Below, piece by piece: positions 1-12,720 of a DNA stretch of 64,000 nucleotides. The first letter of the stretch is position 1. Each line of letters opens with the position of its first letter. A model generated the notes under the pieces. It made no database searches. It was given only the letters and a program-made list of their open reading frames with translations, and had not been told where the DNA came from. The position numbers and the translations under genes were made by a program. This DNA comes from Perognathus longimembris pacificus. Taxonomy: Eukaryota; Chordata; Mammalia; Rodentia; Heteromyidae. Where the stretch lies: contig NC_063162.1 in NCBI RefSeq assembly GCF_023159225.1, forward strand, positions 95,436,880-95,500,879, in the 5' to 3' direction.

Positions 1-1529
1 TACTGGCTAGACTACAATCCGCTTTCATGGCTAGTTGATGGTGCACAGTTTCTCCCCCAATCACTGGAAGTTGACAGTATTTAATTTAGAATCAACCCTC
101 TATGAAAGCACTTCAATGGCTGATATATTTTCTTTCTTGCTATGAAATATGGAATTTCAATTTTTGAATATATCATTGCATCACACTTAAATATACATTA
201 AGCTAGGCAATGAAGATAAGCAAGTAAGTTTAAAAACTACCTAGAAATAAAACTTACTTTCACACTCATGTTTCATTCAGTCCTTGTGGTATTGGTATAT
301 GGCATTATAGTAACTTTCCACCTTATAGATAGGTAGTTAAGAACTTAGAATAAAGTTTATCTCCACTTATAAATCTAACTACTTAAGAGTTAAAGCACAA
401 AATTCCTGAATACCTATAATGGTAAAGCTACTCCTAACATTTACACGACTACTTTTTGTTTTTGTTTAATATTTTGAGTCAAGCAAAACATTTTCTATGG
501 CTCTCTCCTCCCTCTCTTGCTTTCTTTACTCTGCCACTCTTTTGACTCCACTTCTCATTCTGGGCATTTCTGCTGAGGGTATTTTGCTGACTATCTATTA
601 GATGCTGTTGTGAGTTACTCCACACCTAAATAGATAAATCCTGGTCAGACAAGAATCACCAGTATGGGAGATTAATAATACATTTTATTTGGGCTTACCA
701 AGAGAACACTTATATTAAACTATTAATGAATAACTTCTAACATCATATAAGAACACCCTTTTCCTGGAAGTCCCAATCTCCTAAACACTTGCTGACAAGT
801 TTGGAAAACCTCAGACAGGTGTATACTTTAGTGAAATCCAGCATTAAAAATGTATCCCAAATGTACAAAGTATTATAATCAAGAGAATAAATGTATACTG
901 ACACATTCCTTTAGGAGCTTCTCTATCCTATGGATGTATTTTTCTAATTCTAATATTCAATTTCTCCCCAATAGATTCTAGTACACTCATTTTTCCTCAA
1001 CCCCACCCCAAAACCACACAGTCTTTCACACACACTTCCCACACATACACATTCTCTTTTTCTCCCAAACATGAGACAGATTTTGCAGTAAACATAGATT
1101 TGGCTCTAAATTAGGTGCTACTGGGAGCTTTTATAAACTCTGAAATTATTTCCAAGTTATTCACTTCCAGGAATAACTGGTTCACATTATATGATTTTCC
1201 TAGATACTGAATTGAATGAGAATTTTATGAACATATAAAAGTAATAATCTAAGTACTTCTATCTCATCTGAAAAAGGAAATGCAACAGCAACTGTGACCA
1301 ACATTTAAAAAATAAGCTTCATGTCAGTGGCTATTTAACTCCAAGGCAGGAATCACCAGTGTTTTGCTTTATTTCTATTTGTATGTGGAGCCTTGTGTTT
1401 AGGCTACTGTTGACTTGGGGTCTGGATTACCTTGAACATATGATCTATCTTCAGCATTTATTCACATTGAACACACCATGTCTTTTTCTCAATTTCTTCT
1501 CTATGAGATGACATGGTGTCAAGTTATCT

Positions 1530-1925
1530 TAATCTATTTTGTTTTGCTACTATGAAGTATCAGAGATTGGGGTAATCCATAGAGAAGAGATATCTTGTAT
1601 TCTAAAGACCGAGAAGTTTGATGTTGAGGGAACATATCTGTTAAACACATTCTTGCTATGATCTAACATGGCAGAAGACATTGCACAGCAGGACAGCCAA
1701 TGTGCTCAAGGTTGGATCATTTCTGGTCTCTTAATGAGGGCACTTGTCTAATTATAGGGGGCTTTTCCTCATAAGGTCATCTAATTCCACCTATACGCTG
1801 AAGATATTCTCTCCAATTCCCAATCATACCCTAAAGTCACTTTTTCCAAACTCCAAACGCCAACAAGTTAGGTGTATATATTTCTATCATAACAAATTTG
1901 AAAACCACACTCAAGTCAAGGCACC
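1530..1925 (-). repeat. LTR-like remnant (MaLR type, tentative)
   Basis: The order of motifs resembles the antisense of mammalian MaLR-type LTRs: a ctatgaagtatcagagattggggtaa stretch, then gagggcacttgtctaatta, then a CT-rich run with ctcataaggtcatctaa. It is strongly diverged. The family name is by resemblance only. Confidence 0.45.
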
Positions 1926-1929
1926 AACT

Positions 1930-2258
1930 TGTTTATGTTTCTTTGGGTCTGGCTCACTTCACTTAGTATGATTTTTTCCCAAGTCTTTCTATTTCCTCAC
2001 AAATGGGGCAATGCCATTCTTTCAGATAAAAACATAGAATTGTATATATATACCATCATTTCTTGATCCATTCATTTGCTGAGGGGCATATGAGTTGGTT
2101 CCATATTTTAACTATGGTAAGCTGTACTGCAATGAACACAGTTGTGCTGATAGTTTTAGTATGACCTTGCTTGTGATCCTTTGGGTAAATGTCCAAAAGT
2201 GGGGCTCCTGGGTCTTAGAGGAGCTTTATGTTTAGCCTTTTGAAGCAATTCCATATGA
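1930..2258 (-). mobile_element. LINE-1 3' UTR fragment, antisense
   Basis: Shares the colinear motifs gtttctttgggtctggctcac, acaaatggggcaatg and gctgaggggcatatgagttgg with the other L1 copies in this window (for example 21880-22107 and 33690-33980). It lacks both the terminal 3' part and the upstream L1 body. Confidence 0.8.
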
Positions 2259-2418
2259 TTTTTAAAATAATATACATAATGAAAGATCAAAAGCTTTATT
2301 GCTGTGACAACCATAGTATGTATAGGGTACCTGTGCTTGTAGTTCAGCTTTCATTAGTGCTTAGTGTGTTAGTTTTCTAGGGCTTCTTTAATAAAAAGAC
2401 AGAAACTTGGTAATTAAA

Positions 2419-2650
2419 GCTGGGCTCTGGTAGCTCATGCCTTCAATCTTAGCTACTGTGGAGTCTGAGATCTGAGAATTGTGGTACAAAGCCAGCCTGG
2501 TTAGGATAGTCTGTGAGACTCATCTCCAATAAACTACTCAAAAATAGCCAGAATTGGAGTTGTGGGTCAAGTGCCAACCTTGAGCAATAAAAGAAGCTAA
2601 GGGAAAATGCTCAGGCCCAAAGTTCAAGCCCTTGTAAGTAAATAAATAAT
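2419..2650 (+). mobile_element. SINE, 7SL/B1-like monomer joined to ID-like monomer
   Basis: The left half, with tagctcatgccttcaatctt and gtctgagatctgagaattg, resembles the 7SL/Alu/B1 5' domain. The right half, with gttgtgggtcaagtgccaacc and tcaggcccaaagttcaagcc, matches the right monomer of the tRNA-type dimers elsewhere in the window. A degenerate A-rich tail follows. Confidence 0.75.
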
Positions 2651-2699
2651 TGAAAAATATAAACAACAACTGAAATATATTGTCATAGTTCCAGAGTCT

Positions 2700-2701
<2 letters not shown>

Positions 2702-2756
<55 letters not shown>
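2702..2756. repeat. (AC)n microsatellite, about 55 bp
   Basis: Uninterrupted AC dinucleotides downstream of the SINE tail at 2419-2650. A short open frame of Cys-Val repeats on the opposite strand is an artefact of this tract. Confidence 0.97.
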
Positions 2757-2758
<2 letters not shown>

Positions 2759-4450
2759 ATCAGGATACTCTGAAGTTTAAAGAAAAATCTTTTGCCTTTG
2801 CCTACCTTCCAAGGAACCTTCAGCATTACTGGTTTATAACTTTACTCCTCAGTATCTCTGTCTGTTGTTAAAAAGCTACCTCTCCTGTTTGTCTCTACCT
2901 CTCTGTTCAGATTTCTTTCTTCTTATAACAATTTCATAGAGCCCAACATAATGCAGTGTAACTTTATCTTGAATGAATTTATCAAGACCTCATTTCCAAA
3001 CCACTCATATTCTCATTTATCAAGAGGTAAGATTTGGACATAACAGTTATTTTGGGAACTCATTCATCCTACAACATTTTAAATGCAAATGTTTAGGACT
3101 ACAATTTATTTAAAGTTAAGTGCAATGAACTACTGACATGTTTTCAACTAATTTTATTTTGATGAAATTTTGTGTTTTAATTTTCCTGATCACAGTTTCA
3201 GTTTTGGTTTATTTACTTCTATTATACATGAGTGTTTCTTTATCTTTAAGACTTCCTGCCTCCTGACAAAGATCAGCAATACCTAATAAAATGGTTGATT
3301 CACCTTTTTAATAAATGTAAAGAACTTTATAACTACTGTGAAGCATATAAACTAATTGTAGTTGAGTGTGTAAATATATTTTTACTTTATATAATGCAAT
3401 CTAATGTGTGCTCATTATAGTACAAACAGAATGAAATCTGAGGTAGGAGGGGGGAGTGATTCTAGGACCAGAGAAATATCTCTTCAATACAGTTCTTTCT
3501 CCAACAGTAAATTAACATTCTTCATTTATGCTTGGTTGGTAATGAACTACTTAAAGGTAAGTTAAACAGTCAAGGCCTAAATAGGTAAGGGAAGGGGGAA
3601 TACTGGGGCTTTTGTTGTTATTCTTTTAAACAACACCCATTGCCAAATGTTTAATTGTTCTAAAGTGTGAACAGTTTGCATTAAGTTGATATTGAATGAG
3701 AGAAAAAATTCCTAGAAATCTCTAGATGCCTTTAAGCATTTATGTTGATCAAATTTATGAAATTCCAATGAAAATTACCACCACAGATTAAAAAATACTA
3801 CTTAATCCACAATGTCATCATGCCTTAATGTAAATTGATGATCTATGTGGATAAAAAATGTCACTTTATCTATTTACATATTGTAAAATAAATACCACAT
3901 TATATGATGATATGTTAACTTTTGTCAGGCTAATAAATACAATATGAAATAAATTTTTATAATCATAATCATCTTCTTTTATTTATATCCTGCTCCTACT
4001 GAGATGAATCTCAGGTTACATTTACATATTGAATTACAAAGTCAAAACTAATGATGGGATCAATTATGCCCCATACTGAGCTGTGCACTTTGGAATGACT
4101 TTGAGAAAACAGGAGGGTCAAAAAAAATATCCAGAGTGCACAGTGGTTTTAAGATAGTTAAGAGATTAGCAATGGATTGCAATGGGTACAAATTTGTGAA
4201 AGAAATTAGTCTTCCTTGGTGTACATTTTTCATATAAAAATGCTTGAGAATTGAGAAATATGTGGATTATGTCAAAAAAGTGTTTTAACTAGTTGTTTAA
4301 GATGGCAAATGTAATAAAAATCTTTTTATGATCCTGTCATTTGTTCTTGAAATTGTTTAATGTACTTGTATATGTATTTTCTATGTCTCAGTGGAAATAT
4401 CATCTGCTGTTGTGTGCAATCTGATGTTATCCCCTTTTCTCCTCTTCTAG

Positions 4451-4549
4451 CTGCATAACAAATGTGCTTCTCATCTGAAACCTGAATGTGACTGTGGACC
4501 TTTGAAGGATCATATTTTACCACCCACAACAATCTGTCCAGTGGTACTG
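4451..4549 (+). CDS. DGKB: DGKB exon: end of second C1 zinc finger
   Basis: A 99-nt exon (33 codons, phase 0 to 0) with acceptor ...CTCTTCTAG and donor GTGAGT. It begins Leu-His-Asn-Lys-Cys and ends Cys-Pro-Val-Val-Leu. It contributes the last zinc ligands of the second C1 domain in the His-x2-Cys-x7-Cys spacing: His at 4454-4456, Cys at 4463-4465 and Cys at 4487-4489. The earlier zinc ligands must be in the preceding exon, left of the window. C1 domains in this family contribute to membrane association; whether this one binds diacylglycerol cannot be read here. The C-terminal part, with [11 protein letters not shown], is the stretch leading from the zinc finger to the variable linker. A long pyrimidine-rich tract precedes the acceptor. 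Confidence 0.94.
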
Positions 4550-6354
4550 GTGAGTTTTCCCTTATCATGCTGCTGTAACTTGAGAATGCTGTGATTCATT
4601 GGTATTCTACTACACTAAATGCTTCCAAAGTGATCTGTTTCTTTCACAAATCAAGGCAGAACTATATAAATCCAAGCTACATCATTACTTCAGAGCATAG
4701 CAACTTTGCTCACTGTATTCCTTTTTTCCTTCACATCACCATTTACTTTAGTAAAAAGGAAGGTGTGCTTTAACTCATGTGTGCTCCAATTTTATCACTT
4801 AGTCAAATTGTGCTTACCAGAAACTGTATGGACAAGACACATACATTCCGTATGCTTTATTGGTCTGGCTTCCCAGAATAATGAAGTTACTCTTAAGGGT
4901 AATTTTGCCAGGGTTGCACATTATATATCTACCATGTTGAGGTGTCTTAGGTCAGAGGCTTTCTAAAATGATGGCACCAACCTTGAAAAATTTTATTCCC
5001 CACCATTAGCTGCTTTTTAAAAATAAGCAATAAATTAAACTACCTGAAAATTAATTACCCACCTATATAAATACAGAACTGGAAAATGCATGAGGAAGTC
5101 ATCTTGAGAATTTACCTCAATAAGAATAGTAGATATTCAAAGATAATGTTATTTTCAAAATTCAAATTGTTTCCACAGTGAAAGTTATTTTGCAAAACTA
5201 TTTTGTGTAAATGACACAGTTCTCATTTTTAACATAATTTGGAAACCCAATGTCTGGTTTCCTACAGAAAAAAAAATGTAACAACTGAGAGATGTTAGAC
5301 AAATACTTTTGTAAAGGTCAACCTAGAAATTAATCAAATTACTCAATTTGCACCCACTTATGATTCATTTTGTAATTATCTGTAAAATGCGGGTTGTATT
5401 TTACATGCATTTATTTAACAGTTATTTGAAAAATGCTTTATTTTCTCAAAGTATAAAAATAGACAGAAAGAAGATGCCTCCATATTGAAGAGACTAGCTA
5501 TGAGAATTCTAAATTTCCTTTCTCCATGGAAGAGTTGCTATATATCTTAAGGAGATTAATTAAGAATAATAAAATAGTACATTTTAGGCTATATTGATGT
5601 TGTTTTTATGTTTTTAAAGCTCTACTAAAAGAGGAAAGATCTCTGGAATGTTTACATTATTTACACATTTTAGTATAGTTCATGTTTAAAAATATGAGGA
5701 AGATTTCTGATTTAGATGAATTGTTGATCTCAGAGCTTAACTATGAGATTAAATATGCTCTGCCCCTCTATTTCCAATTGCATATGGACAGTCAGCTTAG
5801 TAGGGACCCCTGCCTGTCTGTGGCCACATAAACTTAAAAACAGAATGAATTCATCATATTATTCTTGTTTTCTGCAAGTCTTGCAAATCCCTTTTTTTGC
5901 TACATTTAGGTGTCTGGCCTATCAATCTTTACATATCGCTGAGATATTAATCATGGTTTATATGTCAATGCTTGTGTCCCTTTGGTCCTTTCTACTCCAA
6001 ACTATTTGACAATTAGTGACCATTTCATCTTCAACAATGTCAACGTTTAACTTGCTTCTGTATATTGTCCTTTCTTCTTTCTTTTGGTTATTTCCCTTTG
6101 CCTCTTTCCTAGTGATACAATGTCAGTGTATCCTTTAGTCTAGCTTTTCTTATTACATAGCTTTATACTCCTAGCATTTATCTTAATGCAATCTTGGGTA
6201 CATAGTTTATGTGATGATGATAGACCTTGTATCCTGAACACACATACCACACTAGATCCTGTGCCACAATATTAAGTAATTAATACAATGAACATTAATT
6301 GAATATTTAGTATTTGCAGTTAGTAGTACAGGTAGAAATCAAATAGTAAATTTT

Positions 6355-6590
6355 GCCAGGTGCTGGTTGCTCATACCTGTAATCCTAGGCTGAGATCTGA
6401 CGATTGTGGCTCAAAGCCAGCTCAGGCAAGACTGGTCTTGAGATCCTTATCTCCAGTTAACCCCAAGAAAACCGGGAGTGGTGCTGTAGCCCTAAGTGAT
6501 AGAAAACTAGACTTAAGCCATATAGCTCAGTGATAGTGCCCATGTCCTGAGTTCAAGCCCCATGACCTACAATAAATGAAAAAATAGTGA
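6355..6590 (+). mobile_element. SINE, 7SL/B1-like plus ID-like
   Basis: Contains gctcatacctgtaatcctag, ggctgagatctgacgattgtgg and ttatctccagttaacc, then the ID-like half ending gagttcaagcccca and an A-rich tail. Confidence 0.8.
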
Positions 6591-6594
6591 AATG

Positions 6595-6830
6595 TAAAAA
6601 CAAATATTTGCCTTTATAGACTTTTACACTCCAGTGGGTCAAACAACACTATTAAAAATAAGTAAGCTTAACATAAGTGAATTTAAATATATAGTAATAG
6701 GATGATGGTCCTTAATTGGGAAACAGGGAAAGGATATGCCTAAAGCATATAAAGTTCTAATTATACAGGTAAACTTAGAGATCCAGGGTACAGAATGGTG
6801 ATTTTAATTACTAATGTTATTGTACAGACT
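6595..6830. repeat. Ancient repeat, L2-like (tentative)
   Basis: Diverged sequence beginning tttatagacttttacactcc and agtgggtcaaacaac resembles old L2-type mammalian repeats read antisense. Low confidence. Confidence 0.25.
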
Positions 6831-7559
6831 AGAAATTTACCAGGAGATTAGACTGATGCTGTTACTATATCCAAAAAAAGAAAAAAAAAACAGTTAACTT
6901 TCAACAGAGGAATATATTCATTCTCTTGGCTCTTGAAATCATTTTATATTATATATACATATTTCTACAAAAAACAAAATTACAACAAAAATTTGTTTGT
7001 AGACCTAATTAGCTTTTATCTACGATGCATGAGTCAATGCAGCCTCCATTCTGCAAATCAAGATGGGAACTTCCATTGGGCTTTACCAGTGCACTGGATT
7101 TTGTGGGAGAAAGAGAGAAACAGACAGTGGGAGAAAAGAAGCTGATTTAGTTATCATGGAGTTACTTTTTAAATAAGAAGTGAAGCAGAAAGAACTTCTT
7201 CATGACAGTGATTTACATAACTAGAGTCTCCTTTTAGGAAAGCAAAGGGGTGCTTCCTTCACACTTTAGTTTAAATGGCATGTAACAGGAAAAATTCCAT
7301 TGTTTATCTGGTCTGGTTTGTGAGGCCTACTAAAACAGAATGTCAGGTCAAAATATGTTTTCCCGGTATATCTGTCTAACAACAATGTGTTGTTATATAT
7401 CTTAGCTAATATCCAATCACAAATATTGGTTGTATTTCAATGTAAAGGGCAAAATTAAAGCAGGCAAAGAAAAAAAAAAGCAAAGGCTGCAATCAGCAAA
7501 AAAAAAAGAAAAAAAGAAAATTCAAGAAAAGTTCACTGAAGAGATAAATGAGGATGGAG

Positions 7560-7850
7560 GAGTAGAGAGGAGCTAGGAAGGAAACAGACTGTGTCAGGAG
7601 ACATTGGCTCCTGCGTGAGGACAATCAGAAATCAAGGGACTTTAGTGGCTGTCAATGACTGTGTGGGAATACAAATTGTAAAGGAGAAGGCCAAAGAGTT
7701 TACTGATTTTCACATTGTTTATGGCAACTTCAGATAATATAAACTATTTAGCTTTTATTCTGAATGAGATAGAAAACCATTCAAGGATTTTGAAAAGAAA
7801 AGGGAATGACCAGTCTTATATTTTGAAAAGTACAATTTAATTGCCATGAT
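7560..7850. repeat. Ancient repeat, L2-like (tentative)
   Basis: The stretch gcttttattctgaatgagat, then aaaccattcaaggattttga and a later rattt-rich run, has the motif order of an ancient mammalian interspersed repeat. It could be the continuation of the one near 6595. Confidence 0.35.
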
Positions 7851-8529
7851 GGGAGGGCAAACATGGGCAAACATGGGGAAAAAAGATGATTTGCCATTTC
7901 TATTCCCTGATCAAAACAGGAAGTTGGGGGATAACTGGCTGACACTTAGGATAGTTAAGAAATAAAAAAATAAAAAATAAAACTTTGAGCACTCACATGC
8001 ACTACAGTCACTTAAGGAAGGTGGGAGCAGTAGGACAAAGTGACTACAACATGATTGCTAAGCACTAATTAGGAAAGAGCAACCTCTATTTAATTATCAC
8101 AGATTTAAAACAATACTAGGAAGATTAGATCCATCTATATCTTGAGTCATTTCCCATTACTTGTCTCCAGCTAAGTTCCAGCTCCCGAAATAAAATAGGC
8201 ACAGCCCAGACTTACACAATCTTATTAGACATTGCATTTTCTCACACATGAGGAAAAAAAGAAGTTTAGGAGTTGAGGTTGTTTGCACAGCAGTATTTAT
8301 AATGATGGACAGTGGAATAAAGCTTGGAAGTGTGAGAGATAAGGAGATGGAGAGTGGGATACAGTATGTTGGGCCAAAACACTATAGATTATATTAAAAC
8401 CAAAAAAAAAATTACTAGATGGAAGGTGGTTTCAGGTTACTAGAATGAACTCACTTTGAACCAAAATTAGAAAGGGAGACATGTTATCAGTAATGAGATG
8501 CATAAATCTGCTTAAAGCACACAATAAAT

Positions 8530-8583
8530 CAGGTAGTAGTGACTCAGGTTTATAATCTTAGCTATTCTGGAGGATGCGATACA
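8530..8583 (+). mobile_element. 7SL/B1-like SINE fragment
   Basis: gtgactcaggtttataatct and ttagctattctggaggatg match the 5' half of the 7SL-like monomer; the rest is missing. It abuts a MIR. Confidence 0.5.
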
Positions 8584-8604
8584 GAAGTAACCAAACCATA
8601 GTAA

Positions 8605-8730
8605 CCTGTTAGATAAATATTACCTCCATTTTACATAGGAAGAAAGTGAGAAATTAAGTAAGCCCTCCTGGGTCATGCAACAATAAATGGTAATTCAAGA
8701 TTGGGATCTAAGTGTGATTGGTACTCCACA
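8605..8730 (+). repeat. MIR element
   Basis: Contains the MIR-type core tacctccattttacatagga, agaaagtgagaaattaagta and a later gattgggatct, in the right order. Confidence 0.6.
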
Positions 8731-8879
8731 GCTACAAACTAAAAATTTCCCCCAAACTTTCCCCAAATTCCAACAGAGTCTTCCTATTTGTCTTCCCTCC
8801 CCTCAACTTTACCATCTGAAGTCTCATGATCCTTTTGGATTTCATATGTTAAATATTAAGTACCCTATTGTAACTTCTT

Positions 8880-9088
8880 TTTCTTTTTCTTTGCCAGTCC
8901 TGGGGCTTGAAATCAGGTCCTGAGCTCTGTTCCTGGCTTCTTTTTGCTCAAATCTAGCACTGTACCTCTTGAGCCAAAGCGCCACTTCCGCCTTTTTGCA
9001 TATATATATATGGTTCTGAGGACTCGAACCCAGGACTTAATGTATACGAGGCAAGCACTTTACAACTAGGCCATATTCCCAGCCCCCC
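8880..9088 (-). mobile_element. IDL-Geo-type dimeric SINE, antisense
   Basis: On the opposite strand it reads as two tRNA-like monomers, the left with ggcctagttgtaaagtgc (A box) and gggttcgagtcc (B box). It is flanked by an imperfect target duplication, attgtaacttctt at 8867-8879 and attgtaatttctt at 9089-9101. The tail is the TC-rich run at 8880-8892. Confidence 0.88.
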
Positions 9089-9877
9089 ATTGTAATTTCT
9101 TAATGTTTCTCATTCTTTTTCCAATGTAATGTACCTTGCATGCAATCTGATAAATTCTATTCAAGATAGTCCCAGTAGCATCTTTGCTGAATTACTTACT
9201 TCTGCTATATGCCCAACCTACTTCATAGGTCCACTTTCTAAAATGCAAATATCGTATGTTTTTTTATGCATATTTTCAGTGATTCCTTATTTGAATTCTA
9301 AACTTTACTATGGTAAACAAGGCTCTTTACCTGGCTCAATGTACCCAGTCTCTCACAAACCTCCTTAGACACTAGAAATCAGGGATAATTGAACTACTTG
9401 TACTTTCATAAGTACACCTGTTCGCTCAAGCCTTTGGAATCTTGTATATGTTAATAAATCAACTTAAATCACTTAATTTTAGAATTTTCCTTGCCTTCTT
9501 AAGTAAGACTTAAAGGTCACTTTTGTATAATAGAGTAAATACGTTGGCTGTTACACCTCTTAACTATTTAAATGCTCATACTTTAAACAAATTACTGGAG
9601 TTTCTCTGCCTTACAAAATTGCTTAATCTGCTCAAACTGATGGCCCTTGAGCCTTTGCAGTCTATGAACTTTCATTAACTGCCCTGGAATCATTCCATAC
9701 TCTGTTGCCTGCTATAAAGTTTAGGGCCTAGCTTCAAGAAAATCATTACATTTCACAGATAATACAATCTGATATTTGATTCGTAAGTATATGTTGATCT
9801 TCATAAAATTATATGATCCACAGGGGTACACAATGAGCAAGAAGTCAACCCCAATCCTAAAAATAACTAATGAAGAA

Positions 9878-9950
9878 TAGAACTCAGTGGCTCAGTGATA
9901 GAATGTCAGCCTAGCAAGCACAGAGCTCTGAGTTCAAACCCCAGTTTCCA
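9878..9950 (+). mobile_element. ID-like SINE monomer
   Basis: A single tRNA-like monomer with tggctcagtgatagaatgtc (A-box region) and gagttcaaaccccag (B-box region), followed by an AT/AC-rich tail to about 10020. Confidence 0.65.
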
Positions 9951-10431
9951 TCACCACTATTTATACATACACACATATATTGTCTATGTACACATATTAT
10001 ACACGTATATACATGCTATAAACAAAACAATGTATCTTATACCTTTCCAGATTCTTCTTTTGTTATTATAAGTGATATCTCAGTGAAGATCATTATAAAT
10101 AATGGTTTCTCTCCTCCTGACTATTCCCCATTCAGTAGTAGAGTTGTTATTTTCAGTTTTCCCACACATATTTTTGTTACATAAAAAGTACAATTTTATA
10201 CCTCTTTTATACCTCTTAGGTGTTTAAGTACACTTGGGAAACATAATTTGAATGTTTTCTAAAGTAAAAAAAAATCTTTTAGGATAACAATTCTTGAAGG
10301 CCTCTTAAATTAGCCTTAGTTGTTTTTTTTCTTCAAAATTTAAACAAACATACCAGTAAAGTAAATAATAGAGTAATATTGATTAGGTAGAAGTTTTTTT
10401 AATTATTTATTTATTTAATGTGCTTATCCTA

Positions 10432-10652
10432 GGGCTGGGCCCTGAACACAGTGCCTGGGCACTGTGTCCCTGAGCCGCTTTTGCTCAAGGCTAGGTTTGT
10501 ACCACTTTAGCCATAGCTCTACTCCCAACATTTTTGGTATGTTATTTGAGATAAGAGTTCCATCACTTTCCTTCCTGGGCTGTCTTTGAACTAACTGCAG
10601 TTTTCTGATCTAAGCTTCCTGAGTAGCTATGATGACATGTTTGAGCCACAGG
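10432..10652 (-). mobile_element. SINE, 7SL/B1-like plus ID-like, antisense
   Basis: Starts with the antisense of the ID-like half (ctgggcactgtgtccctgag and gcttttgctcaaggctagg) and ends with the antisense 7SL-like half (gatctaagcttcctgagtag). Confidence 0.75.
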
Positions 10653-12531
10653 TAGAAGAGTTTTTATATAAAGCAGTAAATACAGTAAATGTTATGCTAT
10701 TTATGTCCCAAATATGTTCTTCCTAGAATATTTTCTCATGCTATTAGACCCCATTTATCATTAAAAATAAGGTTTGTAAATGGTGGATCTTCTTAGTTCT
10801 CGGAGAAGAAAATAGAAAATGTAAGTTCAATATCTTCATCAAATTTTGTTCAAATGATATGAACATCCCACCTCTCTTTCTTCTTCACTGTAGCTGTGCC
10901 GTGGTCACGTTGTGATGTTACAGAAGCAGCCTTCTACGTATCTCTACGTACAACACCCTTAGACAACCATATGCCATGCTAACTTCTCTTCCGATCTTAC
11001 TTTTAGACAATTTTAAGAATTCTGCATTATACATTGTAAATATGGTGATTAAGTCTTAAATAGCATAGAATATGTGAAGTCTTTCCTTAGAGCATGTGTT
11101 AAACTAAGTCATTACTCCTTCGAATGTCAGAAGGTCTGTTAGGTGTGAAGTAGGGTATGTGTCTCTTCTTCACACCCCAAGTATTGTGGGAGCTTCTAGT
11201 TTCTTCTATCACTTGTCTCTACTGAGAGCTAATAATGACAACTGCAGTGAGAAACACCAGCCAATGAGAGGAAGGAAGAAGGCATCTGAATTCTTTCATC
11301 TGAGTCTAAAATTTGGATGTGTTCTCTGTTGCGTTATTCCCTAAGCTAGTTATAAAACTTCCCAAAATGTGGAGTCTGCTGAAGAGGTGTGAACGCTTGA
11401 CTAAGGATGTATCTTGCTACACCGAGTTTCAGTATTTTATTTTATATCCTCCTGGCTCCTTTACCCCTTCTTTTCCACTTACCTCTTCATAGTTAATGAA
11501 ACAATGCATTGCCTGGAAATCCTTTATATCCTCTACTAAAGGTTTGTTCCCAGGTAGTTTTCCTTTTGGTCAAAAAAGTGAGCATAAGGGGCAGTGTCAG
11601 TCCTCAATAAATGTTTCATCACTGTCATTACTTAATATTCATTTAATTAATATTCATTATAGATCAATTTATAATTGTCATCATAGTAATGATAGGCAAA
11701 AAAGAATCTCATTTCCCCCCATATTTGGAAATGTGAGCTCAGGTTCAATTTCTTAGCATTATTCACACAAGATAGCTGCTTTTTATTTATTCATTTTTTT
11801 CAAATGTGTAGGATTAAATTGGCATTCAAATTCTCATGAGGAACACATTATGCACTAGCTTATTGTAATATTTTTATGTCTGCAGTCAATTTGGCTTCAC
11901 ATATTCTTTCAAGGAAGAAATCCAGGAAGGTGGACAAAAGAAATATCTCTAAATGATGAAGTGGCATCTGTGTTAGAGTTATGAACCATTTACTTGTAAT
12001 ATTATTCCACTTAGATGAGCTCTCTTGGGTGATGATGAAGCCACCTTCATGGCAGCCTAGGTTAAAACATGTAGAATATACATATTTGCATGTAAGAATT
12101 ATTGCCAATGAAAAAGTTTATCTATTGTGGACATTACATTTGTTTCTACTTAAAAAAACACTGTAGAGATCTATTTTAGAATTTATTTTAATAGGATATT
12201 AAAATAATGCCATAATTTGTATGGCATTCTCTGCCTAAAATATAATGGTATATTGTTACTTCTGATGAAATTGGTCACTTGATATAGGGTTAACACTCTT
12301 GAGAGTCCATATTTTTCCAGCCTTATTCACTTAAGAAATACAAATTCTAAAAGAAAGCAGTCTATACCTAATGTTTTATTCTTTATTACTGTCCTCTTAT
12401 TTTATGACATAGAAAAGGATATTCAAACTATTTTATTTAACTACTATTTTACTCAGCATTCTTAAATTTTTGATGGTCATATTTCTATAATATTTTCCTT
12501 TATTCTGTGATTCTTTGCCTTATTTATTTTT

Positions 12532-12720
12532 GCCAGTCCTGGGGCTTTGGACTCAGGGCCTAAGCATGTCCTTGGCTACTCTTTGTTCAAGGCTAGCATT
12601 CTACCTCTAGATCCACAGCACCACTTCCAGCTTTTTTTCTCTTTATGTGGTGCTGAGGAATCAAACGCAGGGCTTGGTACATGCTAGGCAAGCACTTTAC
12701 AACTAATCCACAATCCAAGC
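12532..12720 (-). mobile_element. IDL-Geo-type dimeric SINE, antisense
   Basis: Antisense of both tRNA-like monomers: gccagtcctggggctttgg at one end, gctaggcaagcactttacaa near the other. Moderately diverged. Confidence 0.85.

Larger units (their letters stand above)
2366..3080 (-). repeat. LTR-like remnant interrupted by a SINE
   Basis: Starts with gtgttagttttctagggctt and resumes after the SINE with tttcttcttataacaattt, tcaagacctcatttccaaa and gggaactcattcat. This order matches a common mammalian LTR-type repeat read on the opposite strand. The SINE at 2419-2650 and its (AC)n split it. Confidence 0.45.
1..4450 (+). other. DGKB: DGKB intron, 3' part
   Basis: Non-coding. It holds two LTR-like remnants (about 1530-1925 and 2366-3080), an antisense L1 piece (1930-2258), a 7SL/tRNA SINE (2419-2650) and a long (AC)n. 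I recognise nothing in 1-1500 or 3100-4440. The last 40 bases form the pyrimidine tract of the next exon's acceptor. Confidence 0.85.
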
